Position numbers and translations under genes: made by a program. This document shows, in pieces, positions 9,841 through 20,900 of a stretch of 64,000 nt of DNA. Source of the stretch: Protonemura montana (taxonomy: Eukaryota > Arthropoda > Insecta > Plecoptera > Nemouridae); the NCBI GenBank assembly GCA_947568835.1, contig OX387606.1:4774001-4838000 (forward strand), written 5' to 3'. Numbering within the stretch: the first letter of the stretch is position 1; each line of letters opens with the position of its first letter. The notes beneath the pieces were generated by a model, which was not told the origin of the DNA, searched no databases, and saw only the letters and a program-made list of their open reading frames with translations.

Positions 9841-12800
9841 CTACATTTGGATGAGGCTAGGCCCACGCGGCCACCTGTGTGCGGCTGCTGGTAACAGCAT
9901 AGTGTTAACAGAAGCAATGTTTGTTTATTGAACAAATTTCTTTGTTACTTTCCCATTGATCATGTCGCCATGCGTACCGGGAGAAATCTTAAACAGGGAA
10001 ATCCCAGAAATTGTTAAAATTACCGTCACGTGCGAGTCAAGCATCTTCTCAAGAATCCATAGTCATCAAGGATGATAATTTCTCATGACGACCCGACTTA
10101 CCTTGGGTCTCCTTCCGCAACCAATCGAGGAAGGCGTCGACCCTGGTGTTGACCCCGGGCCAGCCCCAAGCGCACCCCACGCCGTAGCTGACGACGCCGA
10201 CCAAAATGTGGCTGCCCGTGTCGGGGTCCAGCCATAGCAGCGGCCCTCCGGAATCGCCCTGTAACCGCGGAAGTGACCGGTAATTATTCTTTTCTCGTGC
10301 AGCGCACAGAACATTCATTGGGTAAATCGTTGAGTAAAGAGAATGTTCATTAGCGAACGGTATTACGTCCCGACGGCCACGTTGGGGCAAACTGCTGTAC
10401 GTGTTGCAAGTATAGAAACCTCGTAATCCCGTAATTTCCCACAAAATCAGGGTAATTATTTCGATGCATACATAACCTGTCACTAATGTTCCATTGGTTT
10501 AGTTTCAAAACTCCCGATAACACTTTCATATTATTTGCTGGTGTGGGAGGATTGGGGGGGGGGGGGGGGGGGAAGGCAGACGTTCTCTCGATGTACGCAT
10601 GTTGAAAAGGACGCTGGTTATGGAAGGGGTGCGGGTGAAAAGGTATTGCTTTTAATTATTTCAATTCTTTTTTTATCCAGCAATGTTCTGAGAAACCTTT
10701 AGAAGAGACATCGTTGACTGCGTAACCGTGTTTTGCCGTAGCTTAAGAAAAGGATCACGAACTATATTATCTACCAGTAAATATTTCCATAGAGGAGTTT
10801 TCTTTCTTTGGTTCCGATTAATTTCGGTGCTTGTTTTGCCTTCTTCTGAGCTTAAGAGTTTTACAGCTATGCGATTGATCTACCAATATAAATTTTTTAT
10901 CGAAGATTAGGTACGTAGAAGAAGATTTTGTCAGAGCGTCATTAGGCCCTGTGCATACCTCGCATGGACCAGTTCCGTCAGAGTACGTGCAGAGCTGCTC
11001 GTCGGTAATGAACATGTCAGAGAGGATGTCGCGACACTTAGCGTGATCCTGCACCGTCAGCAGGGTCTTCTGAAGTCGGTTGGCACCCGGACCATCGACT
11101 TCGGTAGCTCCCCATCCTAGAGAAAGAAACATGGGTATGTTAAGAATCCCTTTTGCATCTTTCGCTTCGGTTACCAGAAACTCGGGCCATCAGTTCCAGA
11201 TCCACATCTTCTAGTTAAGCTAAATGGGAATGTCTGATTATCTGTCACCATGGACACAACACTTCAAGTGGCCTTTTTTAATTTTTAATTTTTAAGACCG
11301 ACCGAACTGAGTTTACTAAATTCTGGAGATATGAATTGTGATGAATACTCGCAGAAACATCTGCATTTTTGCGCACGTAGTTGATAATTACGATACTATT
11401 TTTTCGCCTTCCACATCAACTAGGAGCCTATTTTTCAGTTAAGTGGATGCATGGATGCATAATGAGTCTGGATGCATGCACAATTGCTCCAAAATCCAAA
11501 AGACATGCAGGGTGGGAAAGGTATCTTGCAAAAATGCCTTGACAACCTGTGCCCTTTTATCTGATCTTTGGTTACTGGAATTAAGACGGACACTTTACTC
11601 CGACTTATTACGGCAACGGCTCAATGATAGGAAATAATTCTGTACCTAGAACAACGACCTCAATACCGGAGAGCACCCAGCCCCGGATGAAGAAGGGCAG
11701 ACACGCGGGGTGCACCTTGTAGGAGAAGACTGCCGGCCTGGAGAGCCGGACTAAGCCAATGTCGTTTACCTAAAGCAACACGTCAAAGTACTATGACATG
11801 CACCACAAGCACTGGGTAGCTCGTGCTTTCGAAGGATGACATTAGAGGAGGTGTTTCTATTGTAATCCACGCATTGAGACGTTGTGAATACCGAATCAAA
11901 ATAAATTTGAATTTCTACTCTTTCTACCAGTATTAAACCATCGATAAAGGACCTCAATGCTCCTTTATCAATGATACAACTTCCTTTACCCAAAGTGTAA
12001 GTAGAGTTTATTGTTATGGTATTGCATTAACCTTTGTTTTATGATATTTGGTATGTTCAAATAAGGCAACATATTTTTAAATTGATGTAATATGTTACAT
12101 AACATACCTTTGCTTTCGAGTTGTACTGCGGATGAACGACTATCTTGCTAGATGGGATAAGTTCAGTTGCGTCGGAGTCAATATCTGCCGATGTAAAAGT
12201 GAGGCAACAAAAGAGATGCACGCTAATTAAAACATGGTGAAGAGGATTGAAATTTTGTTGTGACCACTTACCTATACCTGACTACAAGATAATGTTTCGG
12301 CATAATTATCGTTGATATTTTGTTTTATAAATCAAGATACATTTAATTGTTAAAATGGAGTGACAGCTTCGTTTCTTTTGGCATTTATGGAGCCACCTTA
12401 CCTTTTATTGGTAATAAAATCTACCTTGGTAGTTTCAACTATCTAGGGAATGATAATTTAAATTTGTAAATCGAATAAAAATCAGTGGATTTATGTTTGA
12501 ACCTGCTAAATGTCTCTGACTACGGGTGGTTTGAGCCTAGTTATGAGTTCGCCGCATTACCCGTGGAAATATCGTGGGCTCCAACGAGCACAGCCACCTC
12601 GTTCGGTTTCCATCTTAGCAGACAGTGGGCGGCAGTGACGACGAACTCAGCCGACACGAGGGTGGCACCGCAGAAGAGCCGGTAGGAGAGTTTGTTGACC
12701 AATCCCGCAATCATGGGGAACTCGTTGACCCCGGTCTCGGTGCCGTTCACGATGTACGGCTACTCCACGTGGTGCGTAGGGATGCGAGGAAAGTGTTGTA

Positions 12801-13057
12801 AGGTTATTAACCCATATACCAGCGATTTTACAGCTATCAATCGTTTTTGCGAAGTGCCTTTTATCGAATTACAATGCTCATGAAACAGATTAAACAGTCC
12901 AATCAGAGTCTAACTGCTTCCACCGTAAGTGTCCGATGTAGCTGAAGAGTTATTACCTGGATTTTGTTGTTTTTGGTGAACCGAAGGACACTCTCATCCA
13001 CAGATTTCTGTGCAGGTAACGAAGCGCATGGTATGCTGACAACAGCCAGCAATAACA
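9841..13057 (-). CDS. Secreted chymotrypsin-fold serine protease C, altered S1 pocket (exons 2-8)
   Basis: Inverted paralogue of protease B. Exons in coding order: 12957-13057, 12561-12759, 12108-12184, 11667-11769, 10959-11116, 10102-10258 and 9841-9887. Exon lengths (101, 199, 77, 103, 158, 157, 47) equal those of gene B. The triad is intact: TAAHC, NDIGL and GDSGGP. The decisive difference is residue 189: the segment before the catalytic loop reads TGPCE|GDSGG, so Gly replaces the Asp that gives trypsin its Arg/Lys preference, and 190 and 192 also differ (Pro, Glu). A chymotrypsin- or elastase-like preference is therefore expected, not trypsin-like. As in B, the first exon with the initiator Met was not located and should lie between 13058 and about 14930. 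Genes B and C converge tail to tail. Confidence 0.85.
10554..10572 (+). repeat. Poly(G) tract, 19 nt
   Basis: Uninterrupted G19 in an intron of protease C, absent from the matching place in the other palindrome arm. One of seven poly(C)/poly(G) tracts of 14 nt or more in the window. Confidence 0.95.
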
Positions 13058-15492
13058 CTAAAACAGGTCAAGGTCGAGGTCGAGAGGGCAGCCTCTGTCG
13101 AAGGGTGTGGAAGGTTACCAGTGGAACCGACCAAACTGTATGAAATAATTAAAAGGGGCAACTACAGTTGGTACCATTGCGTACATGTGTGTCATGTCTA
13201 CCAACCCAGGGGCTTTGTTGCACACAAAGGTTAAACTATTCCAAGGATTTAGTGCAATAGACAAAAACGTTATAATTTAGTCAAGAGCAAATGTGATTTT
13301 TTAATTTGAAAGACTGTAATACGCAACTCTAGAAATAATTTTGGGTTAAAAGTCAATAAAACAAACCTGCAACAAACAGAAGAATGTCATGCATTTTTGA
13401 AAACACCTCGACCTCGTTCCTCAAAATTTAAATATGTATACTTCTTCCGACTATCCAGCAGGCAAGAGCAAACAAAATGTACTATCTGGAAACAACCAAG
13501 TTTGCTTGCTTTTAAATGGAGCTTCTTACAGATAAAATACCGTTTATTTGAGCAATCATACCATTTTACAGCTGTTAAATAATTGACCCCAATGGTTTAT
13601 GTGTTCCAGCGTTGAGTTTATAGGTCATTTATATGTTTCGGATATTATTACACACTCAACGGTTCCTGGTATTACGCAAAAACAATAACCGTAAATTATA
13701 AGTAGCATTAAGAAAGATAAAGTGATTTTTTTTCAAGTTGATTTGATACTATTATAGATTATAGTTTTATTATCGTCACGCGTGAAGTGATAGCCAATAG
13801 TGATGACTAATAGCAGGCGCAGGTGCTATCTCACATTTGACACTTCTTAAATGACGTTATACATTTAATTCGGGTTAGGTTTTTTAAGTTTGTTAAGGTT
13901 AGGTTAAGTTAGTCGGGGGATAGCGCTGAGAATGGACATTCAAATTTTTAATTTTCTTTGAGCTCATAATGAAAACGTATTTCAGGCTCAACGTGGATGG
14001 GTTTATGTCCACAACTCTTTGCCCTTTTATAAAATGAGTTTCAAGATCCATCGTTTACGGAAATATTAGAGCACGGTTCACCTAATCAGTAGACGTGATC
14101 ATATTTGGACGAAACTAAATGCTGCCATTTACTTTTTAGCCGCCAGTATTTCAATTTCATAAAGATTTTGTGACTCCCTCGGCCCAAGCACATTTGACAT
14201 TCTAAGTTCCGGCTCAGTTCACCTCGCTTCTTAATATTAGCTACCGCTGCGAAGTGTAGGGAATGTTCTGCAAACTGAAATCAGCCTCGTTGATTTTGAC
14301 AAAAACTATTTGAACTAGACTTTGTATGCTAAGTGGGGAACAACTAAATTTCCCAACGCTTCGTAACTTTTACCTGTTACTTTATCAAGGGTTAAAGCAG
14401 TCCTGATAATTTTCCGATAAAAAAGAACCACAAAAAAAATGTCACACTAACCTAAACCACACCAGTTCAAATAGTTTTTGTAAAAACTAGTGCTAAGATT
14501 AGACAAAGTAGACATGAGTCTAAAAACTATCATAACCTCGCTGCTTTTCGTTGAGGTTTTGCGACGTGGCCGTTGGCTGAACTTGGACCGTGCACGTTCA
14601 GCGGTGTTCAACTTGGCTGCGATCAAGCTAGTCAAGTCGTTGCAAGTCTGTGAGGAAAGGTGAGGTCAGGTGAGGTCTGTGGAGTCGAGTCTGTGAGAGG
14701 AATAAAGGAAATGCATTTAAGCAATTTACGTAGTGGCACATGATGTGGCTTCCACATACACGAAATCACAGCGAGTGCTTGTAAGGTCTAGACTCGCTTG
14801 TTTGAGAATGTTCTAAAATGTACTTTAACATGACAATAGGGGCGCGTGAGCCCTGTCCTCCTCAGTGAATACACCTATATCAAACGGCAATGGAACTAGT
14901 ACTTTATTCCGTTGTGAAGGATTGACAATTGACAGTAAAATTAAAGTAGTAAAGCTGCACTTTTGACATGGGCACCCAAATGTCGTCTTATAACGGCAAT
15001 GCATTAGACTAATCTAAAATTGTAAGTACTTGTATGAAAAGTGTAGAAACAATTAAACTCTGCAAAGACAAGCAAAGACCTGCTAAATACGTCTTTTGGA
15101 AGATTTTGACTAGTAGTTTCTAGCCTGATGTTAAACTGGGTCCATGGGTTGTAAAAATTTCTTCTTTGCAGTTCTAGGTTCATTTTGACTTTGTGGTCTG
15201 AAAAATTGTCGATTCGGAAAACAGTGAACAAGAATGAACAAACGTGGTACGGTGTGATGGGAAATGTAAAAAAAAACTACAGTTATAACTTTTTATTAAA
15301 AAAGTATAAGTGTTTTCACCTCAATGACGACCAATCAAGACTACTGGTATCTTTCCTGTCGTTCAGAAATTTAGAAGGAAGTACGGCGAAATAAAATAAA
15401 TTATTGAGAAACTTTAAGTGGCGTATCAAACTACAAAAGAAGACAGCTGTAACTTCGGCCTCCTTTAGAGCAAATACCAAATTAAACCCGAC
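13058..15492. other. 5' flank of protease C and intergenic DNA
   Basis: The outer part of the right palindrome arm runs to about 14930, then AT-rich intergenic sequence follows to the peritrophin gene. It should contain the unlocated first exon of gene C. It also holds an inverted pair of a dispersed motif (14298-14480). No other gene was recognised. Confidence 0.5.
14298..14480. repeat. Short inverted-repeat element, possible MITE remnant
   Basis: The motif gacaaaaactatttgaact at 14298-14316 recurs inverted at 14464-14480. A second copy of the left end with about 80 bp of similar flank lies at 43069-43145. This suggests a small non-autonomous inverted-repeat element, but I could not define its ends or target duplication. 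Confidence 0.4.
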
Positions 15493-17393
15493 TTAAGGCA
15501 TTTGCGGCACGACGAATAAGCCACCGTGAACGGATATGTCGTCGTTCGAGTCTCGGACAGGATCACACGAGACGGAAGTCTCGTTGAAAGCACCACCGTG
15601 CTTGCAGACAAAAAGCACTGGATAGAGATTGCCCTCGCGACGTTTGCAGATGTAGTAGATGCTCGTGTTTTCTGGAAGAGCACCGACCGCGCCCACCTCG
15701 GTGCACTCCGGCACAGGGCCTTGAACGCACGTCGGGTGGTCCAGCGGCAGGTTGCAGAACCCACGAGATGAGTTGTACGCGTACCTGTCAAAGTTGTCAT
15801 GATGTTATGATCCAACGCATCGCATCGCCGCGCACTTGCCACACTGTCTTCAAAAGCAGATCACAAAAGGTTCTGTTCCCACTCCTAACAGAAACTATTT
15901 GACAGAACTTCGACGCTCAAATAGTTTCCTGGCTTTAAAACTAGCCCACGCCTGCACAGAATATGTTTTCGCTTCGTTCACTTAGTTTCCTACTCACATG
16001 GGTAGAATAAACGAGATCAAGGGTAGAATATTTGTGGTATCATGGGTAGAATTATTTTGCCAATGATAAAATATGAACCCATGCACGGGTTATTGAGATA
16101 GAAATGGAAATATCAAAGGTGAACTCACCCTTCTTCGCAATACGACAAGTGTCTGGAAAACTTGTCGGGTTCGGTGCCTGGTGCGCAGACGTAGAACGTT
16201 GTACAGTCGATGGGGTTTGGGAACTGTCCTACGTTCGTGCATTCGAACGGATACGCTATCAGACCATCGCAAGAATTTCGTGTCTCGCAGCGACGCGCCG
16301 CCGCGTAGCAGTGCGTGTCAACAGCACACGTTTCCACCTGTAGGGCCCAGGGGTCAAAATTGTAGTCAAAATCTTTAATTTTCTCTAATTAATTAGTCTC
16401 ATGTCAAATCTCTTACATTCACTCACGAACATTCTTTTATAGTAATTGGTAATATTTTACCTGCTATATCATACGGATACCTTCTTATGGGCACTTACTA
16501 ATTGAGTGAGCTGACATAATAAAAAAATAACGTTTAATATCTTGGGCTTTTTGTGTCCACAGAAGTAAGTGTACTAACAACTAGGACCCAGGACTCATCT
16601 CCCATGGTCACAGCCAATCTGTTTGTTTAATCGTCTTAACTCTAGATGCAAGACTGTTCCGAAATCAGGTTATTTCTCACCGATTCTGTCTTGAACCCGC
16701 CCGCGCCGTCGCCCAGGCAGACGACCAGATTGCCGCAGGTTTCATCACAGGTGAGAGTTCCTGGCCCCGTGCACTCAAATGCCGACTGGCAGTTCTGCAA
16801 GCAACGGGTGGACCAAACAATGGTGCATAAGTATAATGCGCTGGGTGAAAGCCGTCAGAAAATTGGCAGACTGGCTTGTGACACGAAGATTCATTTCCAG
16901 GCGATTATGAATACTACCTTTATATGTTTTGTATTAACAGTTTATTTCTGCAAATTCTTCTTTATGCGAACTAGATCGATTTAATGTTAATAACATTTTT
17001 TTTGTATGTCAATTGCTTGTCAAGTAGCGCGTGTTTTCTCTTTTCATTTATCTACCCGCTATATGACTGCTACCGCTGTTTTTAGAAATGAATTATTTCC
17101 TTGTATCTTTGTAACTGCAAAATAATGTTGGTTTATCAGGCCGATCGTAATTAAAGAGCTCTTAAATCGCTACAAAAATATCTGTCTACCCCCGAAGTGG
17201 TGGGCAAATTTCTCCCATACGGGCGCCCATGATCAAAAACAAAACAGGTACAATCATCATTGGCGATTGATCGATGATTGTAATTATGTTTTCAGTTGGA
17301 ATATTTGATAAATAATTTAAATAGCACACAAAATAACATTGTACTTACAACCACCGCCAAACATAGAACGACGAGAATGGTCAAGCTCTGCAT
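15493..17393 (-). CDS. Secreted peritrophin-like chitin-binding protein, 219 aa
   Basis: Four exons join in frame: 17349-17393, 16681-16794, 16129-16337 and 15493-15784 (660 nt including stop). Exon 1 encodes the signal peptide MQSLTILVVLCLAVV. The mature chain is rich in cysteine, with repeats of the Peritrophin-A (CBM14) type. The clearest has an aromatic core, NPIDCTTFYVCAPGTE, followed by YCEEGYAYNSSRGFC. The next contains TSIYYICKRREG and FVCKHGGAFNETSVSC. The first block (CQSAFECTGPGTLTC) is a more degenerate repeat. Such proteins bind chitin in cuticle or peritrophic matrix through conserved disulfides and aromatic residues. Residues after the last Cys are acidic then hydrophobic, ending GGLFVVPQMP. 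I cannot assign gut or cuticle from sequence alone. The model is complete with consensus splice sites. Confidence 0.85.
15891..15928. repeat. Perfect 12-bp inverted repeat (hairpin) in peritrophin intron
   Basis: gaaactatttga at 15891-15902 and tcaaatagtttc at 15917-15928 are exact reverse complements with a 14-nt loop. The core AAACTATTTGA matches the ends of the short inverted-repeat family at 14298 and 43069. Confidence 0.7.
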
Positions 17394-17917
17394 GGTGTCG
17401 GTCAGTGTTCCTTCTCGACTGTCCCACTTATTGCGTTCACAATTGGTGTAGGGTGTGATCTAATAAAAAGGGTCCCGGCTTATCGATGGCGCCTTTATCT
17501 TGGTGATAACACAGCTTTGCGGCACTCATGTCACGGCTATTTCAAACTGGTCCAACAACAACATTGATATCGGTGAGACATACTCTTTTAACAATTGCGC
17601 TATCGTTGGAAAGGATTAAGCTTACGAAAATTGTTGACACATCTCCAAAATACATTAATCAATTTTTTAAGACCCAGGTAGGTATTTAGATTGATTAATT
17701 ACTCTTCGATTTCACATACAATCGTCAAAGCTCACAGCACAGGCTTAATTTGAATGCTTGCCTTTAACAAACAAGCGTTAGAAAATTGTTTGTTTCGAAG
17801 AATTGGCAAACGTTGTTTCCCAGGATTCCTGTCAGTTCATTTGACAGGTCGAGTCTCGAATTAATATTTAAAAATTTAGAAGTGTAAATTGATTTGAGCA
17901 GACATTTGGCAATCACG
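17394..17917. other. Divergent intergenic region, peritrophin / CFAP97-cyclophilin
   Basis: About 520 bp separate the two start codons, which face away from each other, so both promoters must lie here or in unseen 5' exons. I see no convincing TATA box. Confidence 0.4.
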
Positions 17918-20900
17918 ATGACTTCTACCAAAGAACCTAACGTTTTCGACGAGCGTCGAGTTGACAAAGGATACCTGGCACACAAGCACAGAGTATGCCC
18001 CTCTACCTTAATCGTTCTCACCGACGCAGGCACATTTCTTGCTACAGAAAAATATCTATTCAGTGTTATTTTGGAGCGAATCTATGTGTTTTGGAAAAAT
18101 TCTGCTCGGTTCAATAATAATGTAATGTGAAAAGTACAAGTACTACAGATATTTACAAGTATAAGTCAAGTCGTGAGGTCAAGCAATCAAGCTCGGGGGC
18201 AATTCGAATGCAGCGTATTCTTTTATGCACTTTCATGCCTAAAATAAATTTAAAATTCTGACTATTACCCCCTGAATTTTAGGTCAAAAGTCTTTTCTTC
18301 CCTCCTAATAAATAGAAAATATGTAATGAGCACCACCGGGCCTTCCCCACACATGAACGCCGCTCGGACTGTGAACATGCCTGAATATGCAACGTCTTGC
18401 GAAGAGCAAGCGCAATTTCTTATAATTCCTAGTGCAAATCATGACAGTACAAGAGTATTCGCTTAATTTCAGCTATCCATGACCAAGTCTATGGTCGACC
18501 ACTACCCCCCGTGGCTGCAGACCGGCTTCTATCTCAAGGTCACCAATCTGACCGAGGGCACGCAGCGTCTGCGCAGGATCACAAAGGACAACAAGGTCCT
18601 TGTGCAGGCCATCAACATCACCAACAGGACCAAGGTCAGTGAAGACATTCCTACAATGTCCGGGTATGGAATAAGCTTCGCGGATTGGTTGGCTTGCCAT
18701 GCTCTTTTCTAACCGCCGTTGCCGTTCAGGGCAAGACCGACACACACCTGCGACCCTACGTGCGCTACCCGAAGTTCGACTCGGCTACGCTCCCCGTGAT
18801 GCTAAAGCAAGAAAAGTACAACAAGCAAATCCATGAAAGGATCAAGAAGACGGTGAGTACCAAAACCAGAAAATCTAGACTCGAGGTGGGCTGCTGAAGT
18901 TACCACAGAGAGAGAGAGAGAGTTGAGTTGAGTTGAGTTTAATGATCAGTAGAGATCAGTTTTGTTTTTACAACACAAAATGGTTACAATATGTTTTCAC
19001 CTAAAGTTGTGAATTATACAGTGTAGAGATAGATAAAGAGAGTATGGATTTAGGATAAAATGGCCTTTATAACAAGCGGCGCGGCTCACGTTTCTGGTAA
19101 ACAAGTTGTGTCTTAACGTCTTTTAAAATGATAAAACAAAACTTTAATCCATTCTTGAAGCTTCTCACTGTCATATCAAAGCGATCTTCAGTATTATTAG
19201 GAAAGCACTCGACGTGTAGGTATTTATCAAAGACGGATAATACTGCGATTAGTCTGTAATTTTGCGCTTCATTGCTTCATCCAATCTCATTTGATGGAGA
19301 TTTTTTTGGATGAAGGGAACGATCCCCGAAGAAGCTAAATGATTAGCAAGTGTGATGACTTGAATCGATGTGAATCCACTGTCTGACATGCATTGATGTC
19401 CGTTCTTATGTAACCCTAACAACCACGCTAGATAATTATGCAGTTTTCGAGCGTAATTTCTCGGATTGGAGGTCGATTAAGAAATCAGTTACTTAAGAAC
19501 AGACATCAATGTCATTGGAGAGACAATTGGAATTGTTATCTACCACAGAAAAGGTCCAAAGAGGAGTCTGTGTGTAATCACAGCTTAGAATAATAATTAA
19601 ACCAGTAGATGCGATACATTGTTGAACAAGACCGTCCATTTCGTTCAGAATCACGTGCCACTTCACCTGGTAGGCAGTATGAGAATAAACAGTATAAGAT
19701 TGTACCTACCCAGCCGGCCGTGTACGGGTTTTGGGACCTGCACCACGACTGGCAACGCAACAAGCGCGTGTTGCGTGCGCAGTGCCGTTATCCGTGGGAC
19801 GAGTCACGCCTGGGGCTGCTGCGCCTCGGGAGGCGTTGGACTATAGAACGCATGCCCACCGCTTCGCAGGACTTGGAGCGCGTGAGCCAGATGCGTCCCA
19901 GGTGGGGAGCACGGGAAATAGTTCACTGCAGTACTTTTACTAATAAGCAACCGAATAAAATGTCTGTAAGCTCAACTTTGCTTTTGTGGAATATTGGTGT
20001 CAGCAGCTTCGATTTATGAAATTTTTATTTTGGTTCGAAAAGTGGAAATGAAGAAGAGACGTAAATGCATATGAGTGTAAACTCAAGCTAAAAATATGCC
20101 GGCCACCTGCTAATGGCACTTCAAACAAATGCGGTTGAATAGAGAAACCATGTTGACTCCAGACACCATTGGTCGGTTACTGTTAAATTTCCTGAGTAAA
20201 GTAAAAACTATTCTGAATTATCCCAATCGCTTTTTAGAGGTTTGCACCGTTCTTCCGCCAGTTGCATTCTTACAATTTTCTCTCAACCTCTCGGCGAATC
20301 ATCGGCGAGTCTGGTACCAATATTAAAAAGGAAATCGATAAGTATTCCAGAAACTAATTTGACTCCGTGAATTCATGTCTGATAAGCTTTTATTGCCAGA
20401 GTGTTCTTCGAGTTCGCTACTTCCGAACGTTCCCTGGGCCGCATCGAGGTGATCCTGTACAGAGACGTGGTACCCAATACAGTCGACAACTTCCTGTCGC
20501 TGATCAGAGGGGACGGCGCCGAGGGTCTCTGCTACCGCAACACCCCCTTTTTCCGAGTCAACCCCCGGCTGTATGCACAGGGAGGCGACGTTGTCAGCCG
20601 CACGGGCGTTACCAACCGCTCCGCCAGCGGGTACTCATTCGCAGATGAAAAAAACTTTGAACTGCAGCACAACGGCCCAGGTAAATACTATTTTCGACTG
20701 TTATTTATAAAGTTTCTTGTGTTTTCGATTGCATGTGGTGGTAAGGGGAATCACTGGGGCACCATAACATGGAGATTCAGACAATTTAGTCAGTTACTAA
20801 GATTAACTGAAATTTTCCTGATATCAATTATCTGGAAATGTCCAGATAAAACAGTAGGATATCATATATCGAATTTGCGCACACCATCCGTGATAACACT

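Larger units (their letters stand above)
9510..14930 (-). repeat. Right arm of the inverted duplication
   Basis: Reverse-complement partner of 3230-7976. It is about 0.7 kb longer because it carries extra sequence, including a G19 tract at 10554-10572 and a segment around 13840-14490 with no left-arm counterpart. That extra segment includes the inverted AAACTATTTGA motif pair. Confidence 0.88.
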
